From assembly GCA_039621445.1 (NCBI GenBank), contig CP154957.1, forward strand, positions 42,565,474 to 42,629,473: 64,000 bases of DNA, given 5' to 3'. The DNA is from Euglena gracilis (Eukaryota; Euglenida; Euglenophyceae; Euglenales). The translations under genes and the position numbers were made by a program. Below the pieces are notes generated by a model. It saw nothing but the letters and a program-made list of their open reading frames with translations. It did not search any database and was not told the DNA's origin. Shown here in pieces: positions 1 to 11,776 of this stretch; the stretch's first letter is position 1; each line of letters begins with the position of its first letter.

Positions 1-77
1 AATGGCTCATCACGCCCGAACCGCGTTTCTGGACACAAGTTTTCGTCTCAGAAAACGGTTCAGCTAGGGGGAGAGTG

Positions 78-325
<248 letters not shown>

Positions 326-401
326 TGTGCCCAGCCTCCCACGGTTTCAACAACTGTGTCCAGACCGCCGGTTCGGGCTGCCGCGTTCTGGAACACGGCT
401 T

Positions 402-720
402 CACGCCCGAACCGGCGTTCTGGACACAGTTTTCGTATCAGAAAACGTGTTCAGCTAGGGGGCCCCCTTCGGGGGCCCCCTGAACACGTTTTCAGGCTGA
501 AATCTGGGCTCAGCCACAATTTGTTTAAAAACGTGTTCAGGGCCCGCCAAATGCCTGCCCTGAAATTCGTGGTCATGATTCACGCAAGGGGTCAAAAACG
601 CGAAAATGTGAAATTCGGACCCAAAAAACGGCGCCCTAATGGAAAACGTGCCTGAACACAGATGCCTTAATGGAAAACGTGTCATTGCCACAAATGCCCT
701 CATTGAAATCGTGTCACCCC
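402..720. repeat. AAAACGTG-type repeats left of the zinc-finger ORF
   Basis: This stretch holds several copies, in both orientations, of a motif around AAAACGTGTTCAG, including a small inverted pair at about 480-492 and 527-539. It then has an array of units reading TAATGGAAAACGTG with GCCTGAACACAGATGCC spacers (about 640-720). The same units recur at 1487-1595 on the far side of the ORF, in the same orientation. Arrays of this kind near both ends resemble subterminal transposase-binding repeats of DNA transposons, but I could not find matching termini. Confidence 0.6.
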
Positions 721-754
721 CCCCTTTTTTCTTTCTTTTCTTTCTTTTTTCTGC

Positions 755-1327
755 AGCCCTCCCAGTATGGCTAAACGCACGGCAAACTTTGTGAATGGTC
801 TTTTGCCACCTCCCCCTAGGACGGAACTGTTCCTGGCTGCTCTTGCGGTATACCAACAAGATGCCAAGAAGCCGAAGGTTGACCCCCTTCATGGCACCTT
901 GCTGGCACAGGGCAACACAAAGAAAACGTCCGGCTCCGTAGGTGCAGAGCTTGCTGCTGTTGCCAACTGTTTGGAGTTCGCCAAACTGTGTCAACATCGG
1001 CAAGTCTCTTATCCTGAGCTGGATGCTTTCTTTGTTGCCTGGACGGGATGGGAGCTGGACCCCAGCCTGTTGTTCGATGAGGCGAGCGTCATCGAACAAT
1101 GTGTGGTCCCCTGACCAACCCCCTGTGCCTCGTGCTGTGACCCGACTGCCAATAAAACAGGAGAAATGTGGTTTTTGTGGTGTTGCCATTCCCAAAAATC
1201 CAAATTGTGTGGAGCTGAACAAAGTTGTCTGTGACGCCCGCGGTTTGGCATATCATTTTCATTGCCAAGATTTGCGGCGGCCACCAAAGTATGGCTCTTT
1301 TTTGTGTAAAGCGTGTCGTGTGCCGTG
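755..1327 (+). CDS. Putative two-exon protein with C-terminal PHD/RING-like zinc finger
   Basis: A strong pyrimidine tract ending in CTGCAG precedes position 755, so this looks like an internal exon start; the first Met is at 767. The first exon (to about 1102) encodes about 112 residues with no recognised domain. A frame change follows. Removing a 58-base GT-AG intron (1103-1160) joins it in frame to a segment with the metal ligands CGFC, two further Cys, HFHC and CKAC, ending at TGA 1326-1328. The ligand order C-x2-C, C, C, H-x-H-C, C-x2-C resembles a PHD finger, but the spacing is atypical and no specific function can be assigned. The ORF lies between direct arrays of the AAAACGTG motif, so it may be captured by a mobile element. 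An alternative is an unspliced frameshifted pseudogene. Confidence 0.45.
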
Positions 1328-1486
1328 ATGTCCGCCACCCCCTGTCGTTGTGCTCCAAGGCAACCTAGCCTTCTATCGTGTTGTAGAGTGCCCCCGACCC
1401 GCCTCACCCGTTGAGGACCACCCGGCCTCTCAACCGCACGCCGATTTTTCATGACAGCGATTTTTTGCTTCTTGCTCGGGGTTGCC

Positions 1487-1600
1487 ACAGATGCCCTAAT
1501 GGAAAACGTGCCTGAACACAGATGCCTTAATGGAAAACGTGTCATTGCCACAGACGCCGTAATGGAAAACGTGCCTGAACACAGATGCCTTAACGTGACC
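1487..1600. repeat. AAAACGTG-type repeats right of the zinc-finger ORF
   Basis: Three units of TAATGGAAAACGTG alternate with CCTGAACACAGATGCC spacers. They are near identical to the array at about 640-720 and in the same orientation. Confidence 0.7.
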
Positions 1601-4600
1601 CCCCCCCCCTATATGGCACCCCCCTGGGAGCGTTTTGACCCCCCTGGCGACTATTATGGGGGGGGGGGGTGACAATTAGGGGGGGTTACTCAATTCACCC
1701 CACATTTCCATGGGTCCATGGGTAACCCCCCCCTATTTGTCAGGGGGGGAGTCCCCATTTTGCCGTGCCGAGGGGCCACCACACCTCCAATGCTGTGGTG
1801 AGGGGCGTCGCAGCAAGCCTGCCTACTGGACCAGGGGCGCCCCTGGCCCCCAGTTTTCGGCAACACTCACTCACTGAGGTGGACTGGGCGCAACCGGGAG
1901 GGTCCGCCTGCGGACCCTGGGGGGGGGGGGGAATGAGACAACGGCAGCTCAGGCACGCTTGGACCACTGCTCATCGCGTTCCTCTGCATCCATGGTTCAC
2001 CATACTGTTGGTTATCGAGGTGGGCAAATCTCCCGCCGGCACCAGGTGTGGTTGCGCCGGGGGATGTAGATCCCTCAGTGCGGCTTCCACACCGGGTTCC
2101 TGCGCATCTGGTGCCAGCAGCTTGGCGGCCTTGGACAGTGCGCCTTCCTCCACCAGTGCCCTGATCTTCCCGACCTGGGATGGTGGCATTTCCCCTTCCT
2201 CCTCCCGCTTTGCCTGCGACCTCGTGCGTGCCGGTTGATCCAATGTGGTTCATTGTGCATGCGCTTTCGCCTCGGCCCACATTGTTCCCTGGCCTTGTTG
2301 AAAGAGGCGCAGTCGCCGGTCCATGTCATGTGCTGCCTGCCGCTGGTGCTTGCTCCCACCCGGGGGGGGGGGGGGGGGGTTGGTACGCCGTGGCGAGGGG
2401 GGCCGCAGAGGGGGGGGGGGAAATGGCCAGAAAATGGCGTGGCGAGGGGGTCTCGGATGGGGGGGGAGGGGTGTACCATGGTTGCGGAATGAAAAATGTG
2501 TTGGGTGGCGTGGCGAGGGGGGGGGAGGGGGGTAAAAGGCGTGGCGAGCCCCTCGGAGGGGGGGGAGGGGTGTACCAACCCCTCCTCCCCGGCCTGATGA
2601 GCGCAAGACCGGGGGAAGCACATGAGATGGTGGAGCGCCTCCCACGTCGTCACTGGGACCGCCACCTCTCTGTGTGTGCCAGTTCTCGAGAGTACGAGCA
2701 CCTCACCGAATGGTGGAAGCATTTGTGGGCACTGGCTTGTGGATGGTGTTCTTGGCTGCGCTGCGGCTGCATCCCTTGGTGGGATGAGAGGCACGGCCCC
2801 GTTTTGCCTCTGTGGTTGTGTTGTGGCCTTGTGGTGCCACCAGGCAGTTCCTGCACCTCTTGCTTTGGGGCACGAGTGAGCGGCAGGGGTCTGCACACAC
2901 CCGGACCCTGAGCATATGGAGGACTGCCGGCGGCACCACTTGTCCATGCGACACGTGGCGCGCGACCAGATGTGACACCAATGCTTTGTGGGATTTGGTG
3001 GTGAGGGATTGTGGGCAGTGTGGTGCCAAAGTCTTTATTACGAATAAAAGACCATTCCGACAATTCGACACCGTCTTAAACGTCTTTTTCCGTCTTTTTC
3101 TTCGGGAAAAAAAACAGGACAGTTTTAAACATTCGCGGCGATCGCGGACGGAAGGACTTCCTAATTGGGAGCAAAACTGGTGTGTTCTCCCCCTTGAAAT
3201 TCGTTGTTTTTCTTTGTCTGGAACTCAGAATCCAACTATTTGAAGGATAAGGAATATATTGATGCAGTATTTATTGAACGTCGAAGCAGGTATGCCCCCT
3301 GAAGGTGACTTTTGAAGAATTGTTCTTCTGGTCTTTTCTGGTGCATCGGGGGTGTCTGGGACGCGGGGGGGACGCGGGGGGGGGACGCGGGGGGGGGACG
3401 CGGGGGAGACGCCATTTTTGGGACGGTGAAATTAGGAATTTGCTGTGAGAAATTTTTAGCCAAATTGGGATTCTACCACAACAAATTAGGACAAACCACC
3501 CCAAATTAGGAATCACCCACCACAAGTTAGGAATCACCCACACCAAATTAGGAAGCACCAACCTCAAAATTTGCCTGAAATTAGGAATCAGCCTTCTAAA
3601 TTTGGCTGTCTCGAGAACAATATTCTGGTTCCAAAGTGGGACGGGGGGGACGCGGGGGGGGACGCGGGGGGGGGGGACGCGGGGGAGACACCCCCATCTA
3701 GACCACTTTCAAAAATTTGCCATTTTTTTCAAAATATGCTCGATTTAAAACGATGTTTTAAACGACTGATAAAAGACGAGGCCCACACTGATTATGGGCA
3801 CGACGGGAAGGGGCATGTGAGGGCTGTTGGTGGTCCCTCGTCTTCTTCCTCCTCATCGGATGCCATCTCTTCTCCTTGTCTTCATTCATTATAGCATCCA
3901 ATTGCCATGGGCACCCATGGCACGGCCCCTGGCTGTACCCTTCCCTCCCCTTGGAGACGCTCTACGCGGTGGTGCTTTGGGCTTTGGTGCTGTGGCTGCT
4001 TGCGGAGGCGCGCAGGTTCACCAGATCCCGCCCTCGTATGGACTCCAAGAAAATTGCACCTACATCAGGGCTTAATGCCGCACTTGATTCACTCCGGTGC
4101 CTCTCCGGATGCAACCAACTTCGTCTCCGCCTCGCTACATCCCTCAACTTTTTGATGTCTTGACCTGCTTCCTTGACTTCTTCCTTGACGTCTTGACTGA
4201 TCTTGAACTCAATTGATCTTGTTTGGTTGATTGATCTTGACTTGAGCGATCTCTTGATCGCTGATTTTGGCGTGAAATTTGAAACCCTATCGGGGATTTC
4301 CAGTCATGTTTATGCGAGAGCGAAAAAAATAGACACTCAGACACGGGCGAGAAATGCAAGGAAGAAACAGACACTCAGAAAGCTCTGTCGCAAACTTTCT
4401 CGCGATCATAATAACTGACAAAAAATGAAGAGAGGTGAGGGCCAAAAGAGACATTCACCTGGGCCCGGGGCACGGTCTGGGTGAAAATGTGCTACTCACC
4501 GTGCAGTAAGAAGAAAGATGAATTTCCACACCTTGTCTTTTTGTCTTTGTATAAACTCATTTTCTAACGCGTGCCTTTTCGGGCCGCCTTCAAATTTTGA
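1600..4600. other. Region without a supported gene: inverted repeat, G-rich minisatellites
   Basis: A small inverted repeat spans about 1669-1742: TGACAATTAGGGGGGG pairs with a mirror arm ending CTATTTGTCA, with a 33-base loop. Positions 2340-2580 are rich in G runs. GGGGGGGACGC minisatellites lie at 3361-3412 and 3641-3688. A TTGATCTTGAC-rich stretch spans 4145-4260. Long ORFs between 1765 and 2950 are open on both strands and follow GC composition, so none is called. A short AC-rich and T-rich interval at 2990-3120 shows nothing recognisable. Confidence 0.6.
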
Positions 4601-4615
4601 CTTCTTCCTCCTCAG

Positions 4616-4713
4616 GAACCCTGGTCTTCCGGGAACCCTTATTTGGGGAGGGAGGAAACAATTACCACAGGCCAACCCTGGATTCTGATGGTGAAGAAGA
4701 GAACATTCGAAAG
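4616..4713 (+). CDS. Candidate exon, acidic
   Basis: A pyrimidine-rich acceptor (CTTCTTCCTCCTCAG) is followed by an open segment and a GTTTGT donor. One frame is acidic and ends in DSDGEEENIRK; a second frame is also open, so the frame is unsure. It might be an upstream exon of the TOG gene or a separate gene. No domain is recognised. Confidence 0.3.
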
Positions 4714-4792
4714 GTTTGTTCCTTCAGCTGCATTTCTCGCATCCTCTTCCTCTTGAAGCTAATTGACTTTTGCAACTTCCCGGTGCGAGGCG

Positions 4793-4908
4793 CTGGAATT
4801 CCGGAGGACGAAAGTGGGGCAAAAGTTCCAGCTGCAACTATTCCGCCTCAGAACGAGGCCTCGGCACCCATGGCGTGCCTTGATCAAGAGACTGCGGCAC
4901 CAAAAGCA
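4793..4908 (+). CDS. Candidate exon, low-complexity Pro/Ala/Glu
   Basis: Open from an AG near 4792 to an excellent GTGAGT donor at 4909. The likely frame is rich in Pro, Ala and acidic residues, typical of a disordered linker. It would follow the 4616-4713 candidate. The acceptor is weak. Confidence 0.3.
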
Positions 4909-5145
4909 GTGAGTTTCGACCTCTTCAAGAATGGTGTGCTTTGCCAAGTGGGAGGTCTGGAAGATTCGATATACCCCACCTCCTGCCCCTCACAGCAAAA
5001 TGCCCCCCCCCCCTCAGAAGCCCTTCGGTATTGAGGTAGGTGGGGGGCCCGACCACCCCAGATGCCCCCCCCCCCCAGCAGGCCCACAGGCTTGCCATTC
5101 CCTTTTGGGAGCAAGCCGTCGGCAGGCTTTATCTTTCTTCCCCTT

Positions 5146-5330
5146 GAAACCGTGTTTGGGCCGTTCGAGACTTTAAAAGTCTTAAATCTTCGCCCAAACA
5201 CAAGAACCAAACCAAGAGCAGTGTTTTGGGCCAAGGTTTTTGGGGGGCCTGGGGGCGACCATGGCGCCGCGGTCCCCGCCCCAAGGCTCCCCCTGGCACT
5301 TGGCCCAAACACAGTTCTTGTCACAGTTCA
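5146..5330 (+). repeat. Dispersed repeat, copy 1 (inverted relative to 9046-9231)
   Basis: It begins with GAAACCGTGTTTGGGCC, contains TCTTCGCCCAAACACAAGAAC and a GC-rich core with GGCGCCGCGG, and ends in GCCCAAACACAGTTCTTG. The reverse complement of 9046-9231 matches over nearly the full length, with small indels. Confidence 0.7.
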
Positions 5331-6768
5331 TTTTGGCATTTGGGACCCCTTTTCCCTGGCCAATGGTATGGAGGGGCCTAGTCGCACCCTGGACAAGGGT
5401 GCGGGCTGGGAGTGGGAGGTCCAGACAGCCAACCGCTTTTTTCCAGTCACCATCCCTCCCCCCCATCGGCAAGTTTGAGTTATTTTCCAGCCTGTCGGGC
5501 AGCAACGGACGGCAACGGTTTTTGGCTTTCGAAGGTGCAAAAGATGGCCAAAAATGGGTCGGATTTGGTCTGGTCAGGGCAAATTTTGAGAAACCTCTCT
5601 TTCAGGTTTTGCAGACCCCCCCCAGGCCAAAGTCAATTCTCTAAATTTGGCTCAAAATGCATGGAAGCAAACCGGATTGACCTTTAAACTGTCAAGGACC
5701 ATGCTGATGCCAAGGCGCTTCTGGTGGCGGCCCGCAGCTGGGTGGCGGAATTGGCCCCGTTGACCAGGGCCGCCGGAACGCTGGGGCGTACTAATACGAG
5801 TTCCCCCGGATGGTCCTGCCCGGGTGATTGCTCTAGGGGCGGGTTCGGATGTGGGAAAGGCTGTACAACATGCAGGTCGTTGCTTGAGGGCCCCTGGAGG
5901 CTTTATGCCCAAACCGGCGTCTGGGACGCCGGCCTGAATTGTGGGATTTGACAAATTAATATGTCTTTTTTTGGAATACACAATTGCTGAAAACAAGAGC
6001 TATGTGCATTATGGCCGAATTCTGTGGCCATCTGTCAAAAGCCCTTGAGAAGAGCTTTCAATTGATTGGTAACATGGCTTCAGAAGTGTGGAATCCACCG
6101 GTGGCCAATTTAGGTCAAAGTGGCCCAAAACTGTCCCAAACATGGATATTTGGGGCGAAATTGGCCGTGATTCCCCAGACACCGGTTCGGGCGCGAAGCC
6201 GGTGCTCATTAAATAAGTCATTAAATAGAACCAGAAGACCCTCTGGAAAGAGAAGCCATGTTTCCTGCATTTTTCATTGAATGTGCTGGGATGGGGATCT
6301 TTTTCCCTTTTGCTCAAGGACCCACTGGGTGCCAGGGGACTGGGAAAAAGTTGCTTCTTCGGCGTGGCTTTGGGTTTGGCTTTCACACAAAAATTGTCCG
6401 ACACTGATAAGGCAAGGATGGCCACGGATAAACTTCTCTGTAAATTGCTAACTTCGTCTGCCTACCCCCCCCACTTATAGCCCCCCGAGGTTTTATAGGA
6501 TCCAGTTTGGTTGGTCGGCCGAAGGGGGGGTTTACAGGTGGGGGGGGGGTCATAGGTCCCGGAATTGTTGGTGAAAATCCGCCCGGGATTGGCGATTTTT
6601 GGCATATTTGGTCAAAAATGGCATTTTTGAAGATGGTCGGTCTCAAAGAATTGTCAAAAAATCAGTTTCTGGGTGGTTTGCAGCCTAAAAAATCGTCCCC
6701 GTTTACGGCCGGGGGGGGGGTACCCTAACCCCCCCACCCTGACCCCATCCTTAACTGCAACCCTAAAC

Positions 6769-6813
6769 CAAACCCTGACCCTGACCCTAACCCTGCCCTT
6801 AACCCTGACCCTA
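6769..6813. repeat. Interstitial telomere-like CCCTGA/CCCTAA repeat
   Basis: A run of CCCTGACCCTGACCCTAACCC variants. It is degenerate and internal, with no sign of a real chromosome end. Confidence 0.6.
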
Positions 6814-9045
6814 TCAACAAGAAGGCCTCGAGGCTTTGCACTGCACTGTCACTGCCAAAGCACTGCATTGGCACTGCACTGCCACTGCCATTGCACTGCT
6901 ATTCCTTTGTTCCCCACCGCAACACACTGCACTGCCACTTCCATGGCACTGCGCTGTACTGCACTGCCGGGGCTGCATTGTTGTGAAGTGAATCCAATGA
7001 AAATCCTAACCCAAATGATTTGCATTACGGATGTGGCCTCAGCCTCCACCCAGCACGTTTTTCAATTCTTTTCAAAATGAGACTTTTTTGACCGGGGGGG
7101 GGGGCTTATTTGAGCAAACTTTTTTTTTGCATAACTTCTGGATCACTGTAAAATTCAGTTTGCCAAATTGTGCTGTTTTTTTTTTGGAGAGAATTGATGA
7201 TTTTCAGCCTTGCTCGATTTGACCCCATCCCCCGGGGGGCAGCAGCCTTTGGAGACAAGGCACAAGGGGGGGAGGGGGGGGTCCGAGGGGGGGGGTTGGA
7301 AGCTGTACAGGGGAGGGGGAGGGGGGGGTCCCCAGAAAATCACAACTGTACTGCCTCCCCGAGACAGTTGCGACATTTTTCGTCCAATTGAGGGTGGCAA
7401 TGATGGATTTTGCGAAATTCAGATGCATTTTGCGAAATATTTATCTCTTGTAAAAAGAATGGTAGCCAATGTTTTCACTTTAAACACTTAGCAAAGGCAG
7501 GAAGCAGCTTCAATCACTCCCCTTGGCACACCATGCGGAATTGAGCCAGGGTTGACGTTGAAATTTGTTTTTTTTAGGAAAAAAACACACAAAAATTTTT
7601 TTTTTGAAAAAGCAAAAATTGACCTTTTTTCCTTGTGAAATGGCCATTTTTTGAGGAAAAAGTTCTAAGGTCATTTTTTTGGTCATCAAAAAGTGACGTT
7701 TTTTTAGTTTATCCAGACCCTTCATCCGAATGCTTTTGATGGCACGTGTGAAAGCCAGCACCCTTTACGGACTACGAAGCTGCAAAAATAAAAAAGACCT
7801 TTTTTCTAAAAAAAAACATTTCAAAAAAAATTTCACCCAAATCCTCCATGAGGTTTTTTTTTTGAAAAACAAACAAAAAAATTTCTTAGGGGGTGCTGCT
7901 ATACCAATTGGAATATTTCCCCCTTCCACGCAGGCCCAAACAAGGGGGGGGGGAATATTCCACCGGTTTTCCATTTCAGGGTCTTTTGACACACCTGTGA
8001 AGCCCTCACAAATGGCCACGAACCGCTCCCGGCGCAGGATTGGAGCTAAGCATGCAAAAGGGCAGAAGTATTGTACGCATTCGGCTGGGCCCCCCAATAG
8101 TTACTGCAAAGGAGGTTAGGCAGGGGTGTTGGTCAAGAAAATCCTAACAAAATTCCCTTTCAAAAAATGACCAATTTCATCACGATGCAACGTCATGGAT
8201 GTTGCCTCCCGACTACCTGCAAAGTGGCATAACCCCCCCCCCCAATAGTATTGCACTGCTGCACTATTGGACGGCCGCCTCCGGCGGCGGGGGGTGCAGC
8301 ACTATTTGGACCCGCCGCACTATTGGACTGGGTGCCTCTTAGTCCCGGCCTGTCACCACAGACACCCTGTTTGCCTGCTCAATGTCCTACTCTGAGGCTA
8401 GTGAGGTCGTGTGTTTCAACTTCGGACGACTTCCGTGAGTTGTTCGGGTGGGAATTTGCCCCCTTTCCCCTCTCTGCGGGTTACAAAAGCTGCCTGCAGT
8501 TGGTTGCACCAGCTTCTACGCATTTCACATTGCTATGTTTTGGGGGGGTGCCGCACTATTGGACGGCCGCCTCCGGCGGCGGGGGGTGCCGCACTATTTG
8601 GACCCGCAGCTCTATTGGCCCCGCAGCACTATTAGGGGGGGGTGAACCCCCCCCATAAATGACACCCCCCCATAAGTGACACTACCCCCCCCCCGTCAGA
8701 AATGACACCCCCCCCCATAAACGACACTACCCCCCCCCCTGCCGCCAGAAAATTTTTTAAGACCGCATGCTAAGGGTAAGCCCAATGCCGTTCAGTGTCC
8801 CAACCCGCTGTGTCCTGTTTGGTATCACAGTGGATGCTTGAGTGTTTCAAGCTCCGGCATGTGTTTGGCGTGCCGTTGAGAACCGAGAGTGAGAGTCTCC
8901 TTTGCGGACCTAGTGGTTCCTAGACAGGCCTTGACCTTCACCTTTGCCTTTGCACCTTGGACCGCCATATGCGTCACCCCCCCCATAAGTGACACCCCCC
9001 CAGTGACACCCCCCCATAAGTGACACCCCCTGGGGGGTGTCACTT

Positions 9046-9231
9046 CTGTGTCAAGAACTGTGTTTGGGCCAAGAGGGGGAGCCCAGGGGCGGGGACCGCG
9101 GCGCCGAAGGCGCCGCGGTCGCCCCTGGGCCCCCTAAAACCTTGGCCCAAACACTGTTCTTGTTTGAAACCATGTTTTGGGCGAAGATTTAAGATTTTTA
9201 AAGTCTCGAAATCGGCCCAAACACGGTTTCA
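9046..9231 (-). repeat. Dispersed repeat, copy 2 (inverted)
   Basis: Reverse-complement counterpart of 5146-5330. It includes the mirrored CAAGAACTGTGTTTGGGCC end, the GGCGCCGAAGGCGCC core and the GGCCCAAACACGGTTTC end. Confidence 0.7.
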
Positions 9232-9354
9232 GGGTGTCATTTATGGGGGGGGTGGTACTTCCCCCGTGACCCCCCCCCCCCGCCCGGGGCCCCCCCCCCC
9301 CACTGGCCCCCCCCCCCCCCGCGACCCGCACCACCCGTGTTCCCACCCGTCAGA

Positions 9355-9735
9355 AGCCGTTTTGTTTCAAAACGGCTTTTCGGCAAAACGGCGAAAAAGC
9401 CGTTTACCATGCCCCCCCCCATATTGTACCCCCCCCATAATGTACCCCCCCCATGGGGTACCCCCCCACCATGGACCATGACCTTGGCCCCGCCCATATT
9501 GTACCCCCCCCATAATGTACCTCCCCCCCAGAAAATGGCTCCCAGGGGGGGGTAAAATAGGGGGGGGGGGGCATGGTAGCCGTCAGCAAAACGGCAAGAA
9601 AGCCGTCTCGCCGTTAGCAAAACGGCAAAAAAGCCGTTTCGCTGTTGCTAAACGGCAAAAAATGCCGGTTTGCCATTGGCAAAACGGCGAAAAAGCCGTT
9701 TTGCCAGCCAAAAGTGAGAAAAATGGCAAAAAAGC
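9355..9735. repeat. Short AAACGGC/GCCGTTT palindromic repeats
   Basis: More than ten units of GCAAAACGGCAAAAAAGCCGTTT-like sequence, each with its own dyad symmetry, enclose a C-run block. No coding potential is seen. Confidence 0.75.
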
Positions 9736-10295
9736 CGAAAAGCCGAAATGAAACACACACGGGTGGGAACACCCTTAAAAAAACATGTTTTTTTGTTTCA
9801 AAAAAAAACGGGGTTTTAAATTTTTTTCATCTGTCTCAGGGGGGGGGGGGAAGTGGGGGGGGGAGGGGGGGTCCCAGGAGGGGGGGGGTTGGAACTGTAC
9901 GGGGGGGGGGAGGGGGGGTTTGACCAACTGTACTGCCTTGTCTCCTTTATCCAGCCAGCGCTGGAAAATTTGGCCGGCAGAAACCCCCCCAGGGATCCTG
10001 GGCTGGTGGCCCCGACCCGGAGTTGAACCAGGTGCCAAAAAAAACAACAACGAAATGCCCGAAGGGAGTCCTGCCGCCCTTCGGGCGGCAAAATAAAACT
10101 TGTCCATGGAGGGGGGGTCTGGGGCTGGAAAAACACTCCCCCCAGACACGGTTTCAAAAAATACTTAGACAGTGTCCAATGAATTGTGTGTTGCTTTTGC
10201 TTTTTTTTGAAAACGTGGCATTTTGTTCAAAGTGTCATGAATGGATCATTGAGAGTCTAAAGTATTTTTGTTCATTTGCACTTTGGTTCATACAG

Positions 10296-10400
10296 ATGGA
10301 TTTGTCAAAGGTCGTGCACCACCGAAAGCATTGCTGGCAAGGCTGAACCACACTGTCCCCCCAAATGTCCAAGAGCTCCGTGCACAGCGAGAGGCGACCC
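10296..10400 (+). CDS. Candidate upstream exon of the TOG gene
   Basis: The segment after CATACAG at 10295 and before GTGAGG at 10401 is open in a frame giving a basic, helical stretch (KALLARLNHTVPPNVQELRA). It is about 1.3 kb before the first confident exon. The phase link to the next exon was not resolved, so its membership in the gene is inferred from strand and position. Confidence 0.4.
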
Positions 10401-11489
10401 GTGAGGCATCTTCTCAACCCATTTTTTTTCATTTCAAAATGATTTCTGTTTTTTTTTTTATGTTGTCGGTTTGCTGAATTTTGCGAATGGTTGAATGGTT
10501 GCAAATTAGCATTGTGCAAACCGTTCAATCGGTTGGTTTCATGTTGTAACATAGGGGGTTTATAACAATATGTGTGTGTTTGTCCATCATGATACAACAT
10601 TTGTTTATTTGCTCCTCACTTTCTTCTTGGGTTGGCTGGAGCTGGCCATTTTTATTGGGCAATTTTTGATTCATGAATGCCAGCAAAGGTGTCACTGCAA
10701 AAGCAAAAATCTGACAATTATCTCCCCTCCATCCTCCATGGATAAATGGAATCCGCCAGGATTCCATTTTAAGTTGACCAAAATGTGTGTGTTTTCATTT
10801 GTGAATATCGAGGGGTGGGATACATTGTTTTCTGTTTCCCTCAGGAGCGGGCGCCTGACGACGAGTATGCCTTTGTATTGTGACAAGGCCATTTACGCCC
10901 AGGATTCCAATGACAGCCAACCTTTTTCCAGCCCTGCCCCCCATCACCATGCACCAAAAAATGGACCAAGCAATAATCAATTGACACTTCAAATTCAGCA
11001 CAACATGGCCTGATGCCCCTTCTGAATTTGTTTGTTTTGGTCATCTTAATTGCGTTTTGACTGGACCTTGTGCCAGTCTTGAAATCTCGTTCAGCCGATG
11101 GATGTGTCCCCCCCCCCCATCCAGGTTGAGTTTGGCGTTTTGCCGTGATCAGACTACCTCCCCCCCCCATCGACAAGTTAGATTTTTTTTGCAACCGTCT
11201 GAAGGGCTGCTGGACAATGGAGGGAGGCTAGGCACAGTGGGGGCCCGAGCGGCGCACCTAGCCTGCAATAATGAAAAAATTGTTTTGTTTTAGAGGTGCA
11301 AAAAAGGCTTATTTCAGACACTTTGACAATATGTTTGAACGCCATTGTTTTTTTGTTTATGCCTTGGAAATCATTCTCTCATTTTTCCACACCACAAAAT
11401 GTTTTGCGCCATGCAATATTAAAGGTAGATGGACAGGATGGAAAGATAGATAGGTAGGTTGGTAGATAATGTAGGTTGGCACATAAACA

Positions 11490-11536
11490 GATGGATGGAT
11501 GGATGGATGGATGGATGGATAGATGGATGGATAGAT
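11490..11536. repeat. (GGAT)n microsatellite
   Basis: About eleven ATGG/GGAT tetranucleotides, in the probable first intron of the TOG gene. Confidence 0.9.
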
Positions 11537-11688
11537 ATATTTTTTGCACATGTGGGATTTTTAGACCTATATGTCCACATACAGACATACATAAATATTG
11601 TATATCATGTATGTATGCACATATGCATGTTGCATTCCCCCCCCAACGTTGGGTGGGAGGATGTTATCTGTTTTTTTTTGTCTCCCAG

Positions 11689-11776
11689 GGTTCCTGTTCC
11701 TTCAAGCACCAGAAAGAGAACCAATCGCACAGTCACTGTGAATTCACCAACAAAGTCCAAAGAAAGCTTGCCAGAA
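11689..11776 (+). CDS. TOG gene exon: Ser/Thr/Lys linker
   Basis: Acceptor TGTCTCCCAG, donor GTGGAG. The frame gives a basic, Ser/Thr-rich linker ending in SKESLPE, typical of the disordered microtubule-binding segments beside TOG domains. It ends in phase 0 and joins the next exon. Confidence 0.5.

Larger units (their letters stand above)
5035..10290. other. Repeat-rich region without a supported gene
   Basis: Contents: an inverted dispersed pair (5146-5330 and 9046-9231), described separately; CCCTGA/CCCTAA telomere-like repeats (6769-6813) followed by a CACTGCACTGCC-rich stretch (6835-6970); two direct copies of an 'actattggacggccgcc' unit with flanking G runs (8263-8330, 8551-8640); GTGACACCCCCC units (8655-8730, 8975-9040); a poly-C stretch with ATAATGTAC units (9410-9540); and a short AAACGGC/GCCGTTT repeat (9355-9735). 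G/C homopolymers occur throughout. ORFs here are composition artefacts. Confidence 0.6.

Noticed and set aside
1765-2950. Long ORFs on both strands
   Set aside because: G/C-rich sequence open in several frames, with no domain, no consistent splice structure and low-complexity composition.
9995-10045. tRNA-like T-arm (GGTTCAACTCC on the minus strand, with a CACCA-like end)
   Set aside because: No matching acceptor, D or anticodon arms; a T-run occupies the expected anticodon region.
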